A stretch of 64,000 nt of DNA from JAUWCL01 sp964599375 (GCA_964599375.1 CAZREW010000010.1:45500-109499), one strand, 5' to 3'. Positions 18,698-27,130 are shown, counted from the first letter of the stretch. Notes: generated by a model not told the origin, from the sequence alone. Numbers and translations are program-made.

Positions 18698-20407
18698 ATG
18701 CCCCGCAGGTTGTCAACGACCGTTCTGACGGCGATCTCCCCTGTAATCGTCATCATCGCCCTGGCAGGCGCGATCTCAGGAGCGCGCGCGGAGCAGTGGT
18801 ACGCCAGGTCCGCAGGCGGCATGGTGGCATCGGCCTGTCCCGAAGCGACGGCCATCGGTGTGAGAGTGCTGGAAAACGGAGGGAACGCAGTCGACGCGGC
18901 GGTCGCGGTCGGTTTCGCGCTCGCCGTCAGTTATCCGGCGGCAGGCAATCTCGGCGGCGGCGGTTTTATGCTCATGCGCATGGCAGATGGTGAGATCTCG
19001 TTCATCGATTTCAGGGAGAAGGCGCCGGAAGCCGCACGCAGGGATATGTACCTCGATGAGAGCGGAGATGTCATCGAGGATCTGAGCGTCAGGGGCCATC
19101 TTGCCTCAGGAGTGCCCGGAACCGTAGCGGGCCTCTGGATGGCACACGGGAAATATGGTTCGATCCCGTGGGGAGAACTGCTTTCACCGTCCGTAGAACT
19201 GGCCGTGAAAGGGTTCAAGCTGAGCCCGCAGCTTGCGGCCTCGCTGGAGAGGCTGCATCCGAAACTGGAACGGTGGCCGTGTCTCGGAAAGTTCTTCGAC
19301 CGGGACAGGACGCCACTCGAGCCGGGCGACCTGCTCGCGCAGCCCGATCTGGCAGCCACACTGCGGATCATCGCCGCCGAGGGGCCGGATGGGTTCTACA
19401 CAGGCAGGACGGCGGGGCTGATCGCCGCGGAGATGATCCGTGGAGGAGGACTGATCACTGAAAAGGACCTCGCGTCGTATGAGGCAGTCGAACGCGAACC
19501 GGTAACGGGCAGCTACAGAGGGTTCGGCATCGTGTCGGCACCTCCACCCAGCTCAGGAGGGATAGTGCTCCTGGAGATACTGAACATCCTCGAAGGATAC
19601 AGCCTGGACGGCGGGGCTGGTTCAGTACACCGCGTCATCGAGGCGGAGAGAAGGGCCTATGCGGACAGGGCAAGATGGCTGGGCGACCCTGATTTCGTGG
19701 AAATGCCCACAACGCGCCTGATTTCTAAAGAATACGCGGATAATATGAGAAACAGCATTAACGATATCGCTACCCCTTCCCTGGAACTGGAAAGTTCCCG
19801 GGATACACACCGGGAGAGCGAGGAGACGACACACTACTCGATCGTCGATTCTGAGGGGAATGCCGTGGCGGTGACGACGACGCTCAATGGGGCTTACGGG
19901 TCGTACGTAGTCGTAGAGGGAGCGGGCTTTCTGATGAACAACGAGATGGACGATTTCTCGGTCAAGCCCGGTGTTCCCAATATGTACGGGCTTACAGGCA
20001 GCGAGGCGAACGCGATCGGACCGGGCAGGAGGATGCTCAGCTCGATGACGCCGACTATAGTGACGAGGAATGGAGAATCGTGGCTCGTGCTTGGCAGCCC
20101 CGGAGGCTCCACGATAATAACGACGGTAGCCCAGGTGATCATGAACATCATCGATCTCAGGATGGATCCGCTACAGGCAGTGGATGCTCCGCGCTACCAC
20201 CATCAGTGGAGCCCCGACCTAGTATACTTCGAGGAGGGTGCTTTCAACTCTGATGAGAAAAAGGCGCTTGAGAAAATGGGGCATGTATTAAAAGAAAGAC
20301 CCCCGATAGGGGATGTGCAGTTGATCTTCAGGGACGGCAGCACGCTTGTCGGGGTCTCTGACAAAAGAGGGGGAGGGCTTTCACTCGGGACAGGAGACGG
20401 ACATTGA
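18698..20407 (+). CDS. ggt: Gamma-glutamyltransferase
   Basis: A 569-residue Ntn hydrolase precursor with a signal peptide (VIVIIALAGAISGARA). It hydrolyses or transfers gamma-glutamyl groups from glutathione and related peptides in the periplasm. The self-processing site is Glu376/Thr377 in EETTHYSIVD; Thr377 would become the N-terminal nucleophile of the small subunit, as Thr391 does in E. coli. The large subunit starts with the family pattern SACPEATAIGVRVLENGGNA. The length matches the family. It is followed 22 nt downstream by a secreted repeat protein. Confidence 0.93.
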   Translation: MPRRLSTTVLTAISPVIVIIALAGAISGARAEQWYARSAGGMVASACPEATAIGVRVLENGGNAVDAAVAVGFALAVSYPAAGNLGGGGFMLMRMADGEISFIDFREKAPEAARRDMYLDESGDVIEDLSVRGHLASGVPGTVAGLWMAHGKYGSIPWGELLSPSVELAVKGFKLSPQLAASLERLHPKLERWPCLGKFFDRDRTPLEPGDLLAQPDLAATLRIIAAEGPDGFYTGRTAGLIAAEMIRGGGLITEKDLASYEAVEREPVTGSYRGFGIVSAPPPSSGGIVLLEILNILEGYSLDGGAGSVHRVIEAERRAYADRARWLGDPDFVEMPTTRLISKEYADNMRNSINDIATPSLELESSRDTHRESEETTHYSIVDSEGNAVAVTTTLNGAYGSYVVVEGAGFLMNNEMDDFSVKPGVPNMYGLTGSEANAIGPGRRMLSSMTPTIVTRNGESWLVLGSPGGSTIITTVAQVIMNIIDLRMDPLQAVDAPRYHHQWSPDLVYFEEGAFNSDEKKALEKMGHVLKERPPIGDVQLIFRDGSTLVGVSDKRGGGLSLGTGDGH

Positions 20408-20429
20408 CAGGTCAGGAAGGAGAAACGTT

Positions 20430-21206
20430 ATGAAAAGAGCTGTTCTGCTGATATCGGCGGTGGTCGTTCTGGCCGCCGCGGTTGTCACATGCGGCGCCGG
20501 CAAGGTTTCGGCGCAGATGGATCCATACGAGCTTCAGGCGGCGTTCAGCAGGTTTCCGTTCGCGAGGGTCATACCTCTCGACAACGGAAACGCCTGGGGG
20601 ATCATCTACGTCGATGTCTACGGGAAAGTGTACATCAAGCGCGCGTCGAACAGCGGATGGCGCAGGGAGTTCGAGATCACCAATCTCGGGTCCAAGGTCA
20701 AGAAGTTCTTTATCCTAGACCTCGAGCAGGACGGGACGCTGGACCTTGTAATAGCGACGATGGCAGGCGGTATCCTGACATACAGGCTGGATGACTACAC
20801 GAATACCTGGGAAAATATGGAAGACAATTTCAACAGCATCGAAGCGATCGATATCGCCAACCTGGATGCGGACCCACAGGTCGAGTTCATAGTCCTCGCG
20901 GACAAGAGGCTCTATATCATAGATTCGGTCGACAAGAGCAGGCAGTGGATCAGTGAGAGGCTTTTCACAGCGACGGAGCTGATAGCAGCCAACGTCGACA
21001 AGGACGATCAGAAGGAGATCATCCTGAACACGGGGATCGTGATCGACAGCAAGTTCTACATAGTAGACCTCGAATGGGACAAGCCGTTCGGAGAGAGGAT
21101 CACCACGTTCGATATCACGAACGACGGTATACCCGAGGTGATAGGCGAGTTCTCAGATTATTCGCTCAGGATATTCGACGTCTACGCTCAGAGGGAGGTC
21201 TGGTAA
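20430..21206 (+). CDS. Secreted VCBS/FG-GAP-like repeat protein
   Basis: A 258-residue protein with a signal peptide (AVLLISAVVVLAAAVVTCGAG...SAQ). It has four to five repeats centred on calcium-loop-like segments such as DLEQDGTLDLVI, NLDADPQVEFIV, NVDKDDQKEII and DITNDGIPEVIG, as in VCBS/FG-GAP beta-propellers. The number of blades seems too small for a full seven-bladed propeller. ATG 20430 is chosen because AGGAAGGAG sits 7 nt upstream; the in-frame extension into ggt is spurious. Function unknown. Confidence 0.65.
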   Translation: MKRAVLLISAVVVLAAAVVTCGAGKVSAQMDPYELQAAFSRFPFARVIPLDNGNAWGIIYVDVYGKVYIKRASNSGWRREFEITNLGSKVKKFFILDLEQDGTLDLVIATMAGGILTYRLDDYTNTWENMEDNFNSIEAIDIANLDADPQVEFIVLADKRLYIIDSVDKSRQWISERLFTATELIAANVDKDDQKEIILNTGIVIDSKFYIVDLEWDKPFGERITTFDITNDGIPEVIGEFSDYSLRIFDVYAQREVW

Positions 21207-21230
21207 CGGCGAAAATCTAAAAAAAAGTCG

Positions 21231-21259
21231 TTTCAAACTGATGGCTCATATGATATAAT
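21231..21259 (+). promoter_or_regulatory. Promoter of the tandem secreted paralogues
   Basis: A perfect TATAAT (21254-21259) is preceded by TGA, giving the extended -10 TGATATAAT. A weak TTTCAA -35 lies 17 nt further up. The start codon of the first paralogue follows about 50 nt after the predicted transcription start. Confidence 0.6.
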
Positions 21260-21303
21260 GGCGCACGCAACAGTGAAAGCGATTCAAGCGGCAGCAGTTT
21301 CTC

Positions 21304-21310
21304 AAGGAGG
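21304..21310 (+). promoter_or_regulatory. Ribosome-binding site that selects TTG 21317
   Basis: AAGGAGG ends directly before an in-frame GTG (21311), leaving it no spacer. It lies 6 nt before TTG 21317, which is therefore the likely initiation codon. Confidence 0.7.
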
Positions 21311-21316
21311 GTGGCT

Positions 21317-22024
21317 TTGACAAGAAAGCTAACGCTTTGGGCGGCGGGGTTTTTCCTTATTCTTCTTTCCATGAATTATCCGGCATCTGCAGCGTTCCTT
21401 ACGGAGACGTTCGCGCTCAGCGGAAACGGGTCTTTCATGGCGAGCCCGCCGATCTTCAGCGGCGACATCATCGCGGGAACCCTGGCTCCCGGCACGTTCT
21501 GGTTCAGGCTGGACGATACGGGATGGCCAGCCGACGATAACGGCACATCGAACAACGAACGCTGGGACTACATCTTCAGCAATTACTTCCAGTACGATCC
21601 CACTCCCGGCGCCGAGGGCTGGGACGGCAGGTTCCCTTCGGGCATGTTAGGAGACTATGCTCCTCAGTGGAGGTTCTACACGGCGGCCGGCGATACCTGC
21701 GGTGGCCTGACAACGAGCTTCACAGTGACTATCAGGGATTACAACGCCGATGGCATAATGCAGGACAGCGAATACATCAACAAAGTCTTCTCGATAGGGC
21801 TGTTCTGCTACATCAATTTCGGGACGGGCGAGTTCCAGAGTTTCTGCGGTCAGGGCAACTGCTCTGGGACTCTCGATCTCCTGGATGACGCCTCCTGGAA
21901 CGAAGGATTCAATGTTCCATCGGTGTCTTCGGCTTCAGGAAGGCTCTACCTCAGGGATTCCAACTGTACGACAGGAACGAGCGAGAGCAGCTGGGGCAAG
22001 ATCAAGAAGATTCACAGCGACTGA
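21317..22024 (+). CDS. Secreted protein of unknown family, paralogue 1
   Basis: A 235-residue exported protein (signal peptide LWAAGFFLILLSMNYPASA). I do not recognise the family. It shares with the next gene the blocks SPPIFSGDIIAG, a DDTGWP segment, RWDYI.S..F.Y.P, FGTGEF..FCG and the C-terminal ESSWGKIKKIH. It contains about eight cysteines, including CGGL, FCGQGNCSG and SNCTT, so disulfides are likely. The start is TTG 21317 on ribosome-binding-site grounds. Eleven nt after a C-terminal SD the DNA continues into the second paralogue. Confidence 0.7.
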   Translation: MTRKLTLWAAGFFLILLSMNYPASAAFLTETFALSGNGSFMASPPIFSGDIIAGTLAPGTFWFRLDDTGWPADDNGTSNNERWDYIFSNYFQYDPTPGAEGWDGRFPSGMLGDYAPQWRFYTAAGDTCGGLTTSFTVTIRDYNADGIMQDSEYINKVFSIGLFCYINFGTGEFQSFCGQGNCSGTLDLLDDASWNEGFNVPSVSSASGRLYLRDSNCTTGTSESSWGKIKKIHSD

Positions 22025-22056
22025 TATTCCTGGAGTTGAAAGGGAGGGATCCTGAT

Positions 22057-22731
22057 ATGAGATTCAAATCGATACCGGTGCTGATAATGGCGGCGGCGAT
22101 CATGTTCTGTGCGGGGAGCGCACGGGCGCAGTTCCCCGACACGCTGTCGCTTGAGTTCGACTTCGAGGGATTCGGGAATATCGTTCTGACATCTCCTCCG
22201 GTCTATTCAGGCGATGTCATATCCGGGGATACGCGGCTCGTCGGCGCGACATGGAGCATCCAGATAGATGATACGGGCTGGCCCCCGGTCAGCGACCCGG
22301 CGGCAAGGTGGGACTTCATAGTAAGCACGTTCTTCGTCTACAACCCGACATACCACTTCTGGACCATCGTCTTTGACCAGAACACACTCCCGGCCAAGCC
22401 TACGTGGGTGATAGACCACCCGGTGAACGGGATGATGAGCGGCACCCTGGTTGTCTCTTCAACATTTTCGGACGATAACCGCAACGGGGTCTTAGACGTC
22501 GAGGAAAGGATGTTCGGGACTTTCGAGGGGAACCTGATGGTCATGAAATACGGCACCGGCGAATTTGCCAAGTACTGCGGTGACGGGGCATACAACGGAG
22601 CGGCTTTTAATGACGATCCGGCCAACTGGATGGATGATTACGTTACCGGGAGCTGCCTCCTCGACCTGATCAACTGTAAGATAGGCACGGAGGAGAAGAG
22701 CTGGAGCTATATAAAGAAGATCCACCACTAG
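22057..22731 (+). CDS. Secreted protein of unknown family, paralogue 2
   Basis: A 224-residue exported protein (signal peptide VLIMAAAIMFCAGSARA) homologous to the preceding gene: SPPVYSGDVISG, DDTGWPP, RWDFI.S.FF.YNP, YGTGEFAKYCG and the C-terminal KSWSYIKKIHH. A segment DDNRNGVLDVEERMFG resembles a calcium loop and has its counterpart in paralogue 1 (DYNADGIMQDSEYI). GGGAGG before ATG 22057 fixes the start. It is convergent with the TonB-like gene, with 1 nt between stop codons. Confidence 0.7.
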   Translation: MRFKSIPVLIMAAAIMFCAGSARAQFPDTLSLEFDFEGFGNIVLTSPPVYSGDVISGDTRLVGATWSIQIDDTGWPPVSDPAARWDFIVSTFFVYNPTYHFWTIVFDQNTLPAKPTWVIDHPVNGMMSGTLVVSSTFSDDNRNGVLDVEERMFGTFEGNLMVMKYGTGEFAKYCGDGAYNGAAFNDDPANWMDDYVTGSCLLDLINCKIGTEEKSWSYIKKIHH

Positions 22732-22732
22732 A

Positions 22733-23401
22733 TCATCTCGGTCTGAATCCGATAGTGACGCGTACCCACATAGCTGTGGGTACGCCTTTTATTTCACCCG
22801 GGATGAACCTGTAATTGCGGGCGGCCTCCATGGCCGTCCTGTTCAGAGACTCCTGTTTCATACCTCTCGCAAGTTTGATATCCTCGACTTTTCCGCTGAC
22901 ATTGACGAAGAGGAGCAATTCGACTCCCCCGTCGATCTTTCCGCTGACATCATCCGGTATGGAAGGGAGGGTGATGTTGATCGGCTTGGGTTCGACCGTG
23001 GTGCGCCTGGGTCCGGGCCTTCCGTCACTTCCCCCGCTTCTTCCACCGCTTTGTATTGGTTCTATCGTAAGCGAGGGTTCGCCCATTTCGTCGATGACAG
23101 ATCTCTCACGGTCAGTCTCTTCGGTCTCGGAGGGCTGCTGTTCCACCAGGACCGCCTGAGGAAAATCCGGGTAGGGGACGAGAGAAAACGGCCTGTCTAT
23201 GTAGAAATAGTCAGATGTGCCCTGCTCGCCGGGTGCCTCGGTGCGAAACACATCGAGATATTCAAGCTTCAGGAACACAAAAACCGAGAGATGCACGAGT
23301 AACGCAGCGCCGATTATCAGAAGCCAGCCTTTCCTGCTCAATCCCCGGGCTCGGAGTCTTTTCCTGCCAGTGGGAGAAACGGTTGTCTCGGGAATGTTCA
23401 T
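22733..23401 (-). CDS. TonB-like energy transducer
   Basis: A 222-residue protein with the TonB layout: a short cytoplasmic N-terminus, one membrane helix (about 24-45, GWLLIIGAALLVHLSVFVFL), a linker rich in Pro, Glu and Arg, and a C-terminal TonB_C domain (about 140-222). That domain includes VELLLFVNVSGKVEDIKL and the AARNYRFIPGEIKG motif. TonB passes proton-motive force to outer-membrane receptors. exbB and exbD are not in this window. A Fur-like site overlaps its promoter region, which fits a role in iron uptake. Confidence 0.82.
   Translation of the reverse strand: MNIPETTVSPTGRKRLRARGLSRKGWLLIIGAALLVHLSVFVFLKLEYLDVFRTEAPGEQGTSDYFYIDRPFSLVPYPDFPQAVLVEQQPSETEETDRERSVIDEMGEPSLTIEPIQSGGRSGGSDGRPGPRRTTVEPKPINITLPSIPDDVSGKIDGGVELLLFVNVSGKVEDIKLARGMKQESLNRTAMEAARNYRFIPGEIKGVPTAMWVRVTIGFRPR
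22760..22794 (+). terminator. Intrinsic terminator for the paralogue pair, inside the TonB-like CDS
   Basis: A perfect 11-bp stem (GCGTACCCACA at 22760-22770 with TGTGGGTACGC at 22775-22785), a TAGC loop and the tract CTTTTATTT. On the + strand this has terminator layout 29 nt after the stop of paralogue 2. The same bases encode the VPTAMWVRV segment of the TonB-like protein on the minus strand. Confidence 0.75.
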
Positions 23402-23423
23402 AAGCGCCTTTTAAGGAATCTCA

Positions 23424-23442
23424 CATTTTGATTATCATTATC
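23424..23442 (-). promoter_or_regulatory. Fur-box-like operator of the TonB-like gene
   Basis: Read on the minus strand the 19 bases match the classical Fur-box consensus (GATAATGATAATCATTATC) at 16 positions, including the first 14 in a row. It lies 23-41 nt upstream of the TonB-like start codon, where a repressor would block transcription. No fur gene is in the window. Confidence 0.6.
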
Positions 23443-23501
23443 TTCTCTAATAGTATATTATTTCGGCAGGATAGTAGCAAGAAACCACGGTGGCCTGATA
23501 G

Positions 23502-24134
23502 ATGAGAAGTATAGAACGCAGGGACTTTACAGTGCCGAACGTCCTGACAGTGCTCAGGATGCTCATGGCATCGGCGGCGGCGATCCTGCTGTCTACGGGC
23601 AGCGGCCGGAGAGGGCTGGCCGCTTCGCTGCTGCTTGTAGCCATGCTGCTGGACTATTTTGATGGCTGGTATGCCAGGAAGTTCCGCCAGACTACCAGTC
23701 TTGGCGCTCACCTCGATCCATTCGCAGACAAGGTGATGATCGCGGTCATATTCATCGCGATCGCAGTCGATATGCACTCCCCGTGGTTCACGTTCTTCGT
23801 ATGCGTGATCCTTGCCCGGGAACTGGGAATAACGATATTCAGGTGGAGGGTGCATGAGAGGTCGGGAGCTCTTGTCCCAGCAAGCCCGCTGGGAAAAGCC
23901 AAGACCCTCGTACAATGTATTGTGGGCGGTTCGATGATCTTCTATATTTACATGTACCCGGGGAGAGTGCCCGAAAACCACCAGTCGATATTCGTCGTGA
24001 TGCTGGTGACGACATTCCTTACCGTCGATTCGGGCCTTCGGTACGTGCTTCCCAGATGCAGTGACGGGAAGAAGCGTTCCGTGGTGGAAAGGCTGATCCA
24101 GCACGTCTTCGGTGTAGGCGCGAGGGAGGTATGA
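23502..24134 (+). CDS. pgsA: CDP-alcohol phosphatidyltransferase, probably PgsA
   Basis: A 210-residue membrane enzyme that most likely makes phosphatidylglycerol phosphate from CDP-diacylglycerol and glycerol 3-phosphate. The CDP-alcohol motif is complete: D54-G55, A58-R59, G68, D72 and D76 (DGWYAR...GAHLDPFAD). Four to five membrane segments are visible. PgsA is favoured over PssA by the VPNVLTVLRM N-terminus and the LGAHLDPFADK segment. The stop codon overlaps the region of the next start (a nitroreductase). Confidence 0.85.
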   Translation: MRSIERRDFTVPNVLTVLRMLMASAAAILLSTGSGRRGLAASLLLVAMLLDYFDGWYARKFRQTTSLGAHLDPFADKVMIAVIFIAIAVDMHSPWFTFFVCVILARELGITIFRWRVHERSGALVPASPLGKAKTLVQCIVGGSMIFYIYMYPGRVPENHQSIFVVMLVTTFLTVDSGLRYVLPRCSDGKKRSVVERLIQHVFGVGAREV

Positions 24135-24135
24135 T

Positions 24136-24660
24136 GTGGACATCTACGAGGCTATAAAAAACAGGGTCAGTACGAGGGCGTATCTCCCCGATCCGGTCGA
24201 GGAAGAGAAGATCGACAGGATACTCGAGGCGGCGAGGCTCGCTCCATCCGGGAAGAACGGCCAGCCATGGACATTCATCGTAGTCACCGGCGAGGATACC
24301 CGCGGACGGCTGATGCATGCCTGCAGGGATCAGAAGTTCATAGCGGAGGCTCCTGTGGTGATCGCGGCATGCGGCCGGGAAAAACTAGCCTACCAGAAGA
24401 TGGGCGGATACTGGAACAGCCTTCCTGTAGATATAGGGATAGCGCTCGAGCATCTCATGCTTGCCGCCGAATCAGAAGGACTGGGAACTTGCTGGATAGG
24501 GGCGTTCGCAGAAGAAGAGGTGAGGGAGATACTGGAGGTGCCCGCTGACGTGAAGATCGTCGCACTGACGCCGGTCGGTTACCCCGCATCCGAAAAGGTG
24601 TTCCGCAAGAGGAAACCGCTCGAAGAGATAGTGATGAGGGAGAAGTGGGAGAAACGATGA
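24136..24660 (+). CDS. Nitroreductase-family FMN oxidoreductase
   Basis: A 174-residue small nitroreductase-family flavoprotein. The N-terminal FMN-binding pattern is seen (NRVSTRAYL, AARLAPSGKNGQPW), as is GLGTCWIGAF in the second half. The natural substrate is not predictable. It begins at GTG 24136, with GGGAGG 7 nt upstream and just after the pgsA stop, and its stop overlaps the next start (ATGATGA). Confidence 0.82.
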   Translation: MDIYEAIKNRVSTRAYLPDPVEEEKIDRILEAARLAPSGKNGQPWTFIVVTGEDTRGRLMHACRDQKFIAEAPVVIAACGREKLAYQKMGGYWNSLPVDIGIALEHLMLAAESEGLGTCWIGAFAEEEVREILEVPADVKIVALTPVGYPASEKVFRKRKPLEEIVMREKWEKR

Positions 24661-25073
24661 TGAGCCGGAATCTCAGAACGGCCCTGATACTGCTCGTGAC
24701 AGGCACCCTGGCATCTGCCACTCAGGCGGCTCTATGCAGTCCGGCGGACTCGCGTGAAGGATCTCCAAGCGAGACATGTTTCTCTGAGCCGGGGATGCTG
24801 GACCTGTCGGCTATTTCTATCGGGGCACCCCCGCCGGAGGCCGGCAGGCTCTCTTATGCGGCTGCTGATACGCTTCAGACATACGAGGTGGAACTCGAGG
24901 ATGAAGGAAAGAAGGGTGTAAATTACAAGGCGATCGTGGGATTCGCCATAGCGGCGGCTTTTGTAGGTTATGCCCTTTATATACTGCTGGTACCGGAAGA
25001 AGAGGAAGAGACGGTCAAACCCGCCGGCAAGGAGCCACCGGTGACACTGATCACGTTCCCGTTCGGGGGATGA
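24657..25073 (+). CDS. Small exported membrane-anchored protein, unknown
   Basis: A 138-residue protein of no family I know. It has an N-terminal signal (TALILLVTGTLASATQA), a low-complexity middle, one membrane segment (about 88-110, IVGFAIAAAFVGYALYILLV) and an acidic EEEEET stretch. The ATG lies within the nitroreductase stop (4-nt overlap), and the 3' end overlaps the convergent lipoprotein gene by 23 nt. ATG 24660 is an alternative start. Confidence 0.6.
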   Translation: MMSRNLRTALILLVTGTLASATQAALCSPADSREGSPSETCFSEPGMLDLSAISIGAPPPEAGRLSYAAADTLQTYEVELEDEGKKGVNYKAIVGFAIAAAFVGYALYILLVPEEEEETVKPAGKEPPVTLITFPFGG

Positions 25074-27063
25074 TCGCGAATCTCCGGCTGCCCGAGGTCA
25101 CCGACTTTGCCACCAGGTCTTCGATCTCAAGGATCAGGACATACCTTCCAGGTGCGAGAATGCTCACATCAAGCTCCAGGTCTTCCCCGACAGACCTCGT
25201 CGACGCGCTCTGATCGATGGAACTGGAGATATAGATGCCCGGCTCCGGCACGGAACCTCGGACGCTCGCCTTGATCCAGGACCACACCCCCGCGTCACCC
25301 TCCCCGGGATCGTCCGACGCCACGCTCCATGTGACCCTGTATTTCGAGACATTGTCACCGTTTCTCTTCAGGCTGTATATCTCGTAATAAACGCAGAGGG
25401 ATGATCCCGGAGAGTACGAGGGCAATGGATCGAGCATGTCCGTGCAACCGCCTCTCTTATCAGGCAGCGACAGCTTGATTCCGCTGAGGGAGAGACGGCC
25501 TCCGCCCGGATCAAGGACTGTCAGAGGGCCGCGGAATAGAGCCCGGCCCGCGGGTCTTCCTCCGGTTATCTCGATGGCGAAACTACTTTCAAGCTGGAGG
25601 GGCGGAAGGTTAAGGCTAAGTCGAAGGCTTCGCCAGATAATGTCTGATTTATCGAAGCGGCTCAGCGTGTCCGGATCAAAAAGGTCAATATCCGACCGAA
25701 AGACGTTCAGATCATTGTCGAAAATTGTGAGATCCAGCCTGTAAGGGCCCGAGTCCTCAGACAGCAGGGAATCCGGCAGCGCTATCGCGAAATCGACCCG
25801 TGTGTCGTCATCACTTCCCCTGAATTGGACGCTCTCGACTCCGACGGGGAGATGCGTATACTCGACTGGATACCTATACATCTGCGGAGTGGTCTGGAAC
25901 GTGCTTTCGGTCATGTCAGCCCTGGCTCTGAACCTTGGATCGATAGGTATGTGAAAGTCTCCGTTAAGAAATTCGTCCTGAAAGTACAGAAGAAAGGTCC
26001 TTTCGTCCCTCATATATGTCCAGAGGACGAACGGACCGTCAAGTCCCGAGCCCATATCGAGAAGGATGGCGTCCGGCAGACCGTATCTGACGACGGCCAT
26101 TCCGCGGGCCGTCTCTAAACCGCAGAGGCCGCGCCTTTCACAGGCTAAAAGCTCCGATGCGAGGAAGGTCCTCCTGTAATGTTCCAACCTGCGTTCATTC
26201 AACGCCGTCGCCGGCGTGGGATCGTTCCTCACCCAGAACTTTCTGGTGAATTCGTCCCTGTTCCTGCCGTGGAGATGGATATAGTGATCTATCTCGCAGG
26301 CCCCCAGGAGCATCGACACGTCCTCATATATCTCTCTCGTACCGGCATCCATCAGCACGAGAGCGGAGTCGAATCCCTCCGATGCGGCTTCGAAATCCAT
26401 CCTTTCCAGCGCTACACATGACGAGAGCAGCCGGAACCTGTATGAATAGGGGTACAGTTCGGCGCCCGTAGCGGCGCAACTGGAACAGATATCGAGCCGC
26501 TTCTTCAGATACTGGAGAAGACCGAGGTCAAAGAGGGTCTCCTCGTGGCCCCCCCGGATATTGAGCGCCCTTCCAAGAAACCTGATCGCGTCGTCGTGAT
26601 GCCTTTCGGAACACATGTCCCTTAAGTAAAGGTCCTTTTCGATCCTGCCTTTCAGATACCACGCCTCGAAGCAGCCAGGATCGAGTACTATGGCCCGATC
26701 GAAAGACTTGATCGCCGAACCGGTGAACTGTCTCGCATAGAGCGTCAGCCCCCTCTCCACATGGTACAGGGCGTTATCAGGATCGAGTTCGATCGCCCTG
26801 TCGATGGCCTGCATCGATCTTATCCTCGATCCAGGCGTCCCGATCGCCCGGTAGCATACTGCCAGCCTGCGGAAGGTATCAGGGTCGTCCCCGTTCTCGA
26901 AGAGGGCGGATTCCAGGGCCCTGATCGTATCGGCGGCGAATTTTCTCAGGCGGCAGTCGTCTGGGTCGATGAAATAATCATCCAGGGCGGGACGATGTAA
27001 TCCTGAACATGAAACTGCCAGAAGAAACGGTACGGCGGCGGCCTTGAGAAAGGTCCTGAACAA
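25051..27063 (-). CDS. TPR lipoprotein with GWxTD-like domain
   Basis: A 670-residue exported protein. The N-terminus (FLLAVSCSG) looks like a lipoprotein signal with Cys19 or nearby as the lipid site. Tetratricopeptide-like repeats run from about 45 to 240 (AIDRAIELDPDNALYHVERG, SFDRAIVLDPGCFEAWYLKG). They are followed by a domain resembling the GWxTD family: WVRNDPTPATALNERRLEHY, then ARGMAVVRYGLPD at about 320. The signature GW-x-TD itself is replaced by CGLETARG. GWxTD proteins occur mainly in FCB-related phyla and have no established function. The C-terminal third is beta-rich. Confidence 0.65.
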   Translation of the reverse strand: MFRTFLKAAAVPFLLAVSCSGLHRPALDDYFIDPDDCRLRKFAADTIRALESALFENGDDPDTFRRLAVCYRAIGTPGSRIRSMQAIDRAIELDPDNALYHVERGLTLYARQFTGSAIKSFDRAIVLDPGCFEAWYLKGRIEKDLYLRDMCSERHHDDAIRFLGRALNIRGGHEETLFDLGLLQYLKKRLDICSSCAATGAELYPYSYRFRLLSSCVALERMDFEAASEGFDSALVLMDAGTREIYEDVSMLLGACEIDHYIHLHGRNRDEFTRKFWVRNDPTPATALNERRLEHYRRTFLASELLACERRGLCGLETARGMAVVRYGLPDAILLDMGSGLDGPFVLWTYMRDERTFLLYFQDEFLNGDFHIPIDPRFRARADMTESTFQTTPQMYRYPVEYTHLPVGVESVQFRGSDDDTRVDFAIALPDSLLSEDSGPYRLDLTIFDNDLNVFRSDIDLFDPDTLSRFDKSDIIWRSLRLSLNLPPLQLESSFAIEITGGRPAGRALFRGPLTVLDPGGGRLSLSGIKLSLPDKRGGCTDMLDPLPSYSPGSSLCVYYEIYSLKRNGDNVSKYRVTWSVASDDPGEGDAGVWSWIKASVRGSVPEPGIYISSSIDQSASTRSVGEDLELDVSILAPGRYVLILEIEDLVAKSVTSGSRRFAIIPRTGT

Positions 27064-27103
27064 CCGTTGACCTCCGGAGGAAGGTGACAGGAACGCCTTA
27101 AAT

Positions 27104-27130
27104 ATTATATCATAACGTGTTAGGGGTCAA
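27104..27130 (-). promoter_or_regulatory. Promoter of the TPR/GWxTD-like lipoprotein gene
   Basis: On the minus strand a perfect TATAAT (27104-27109) is preceded by TGA (extended -10), with TTGACC (27125-27130) 15 nt further up. The short spacer is tolerated with an extended -10. The start codon is about 40 nt downstream. The rest of the 27064-27237 gap shows only the leader of the HD-GYP gene. Confidence 0.5.
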
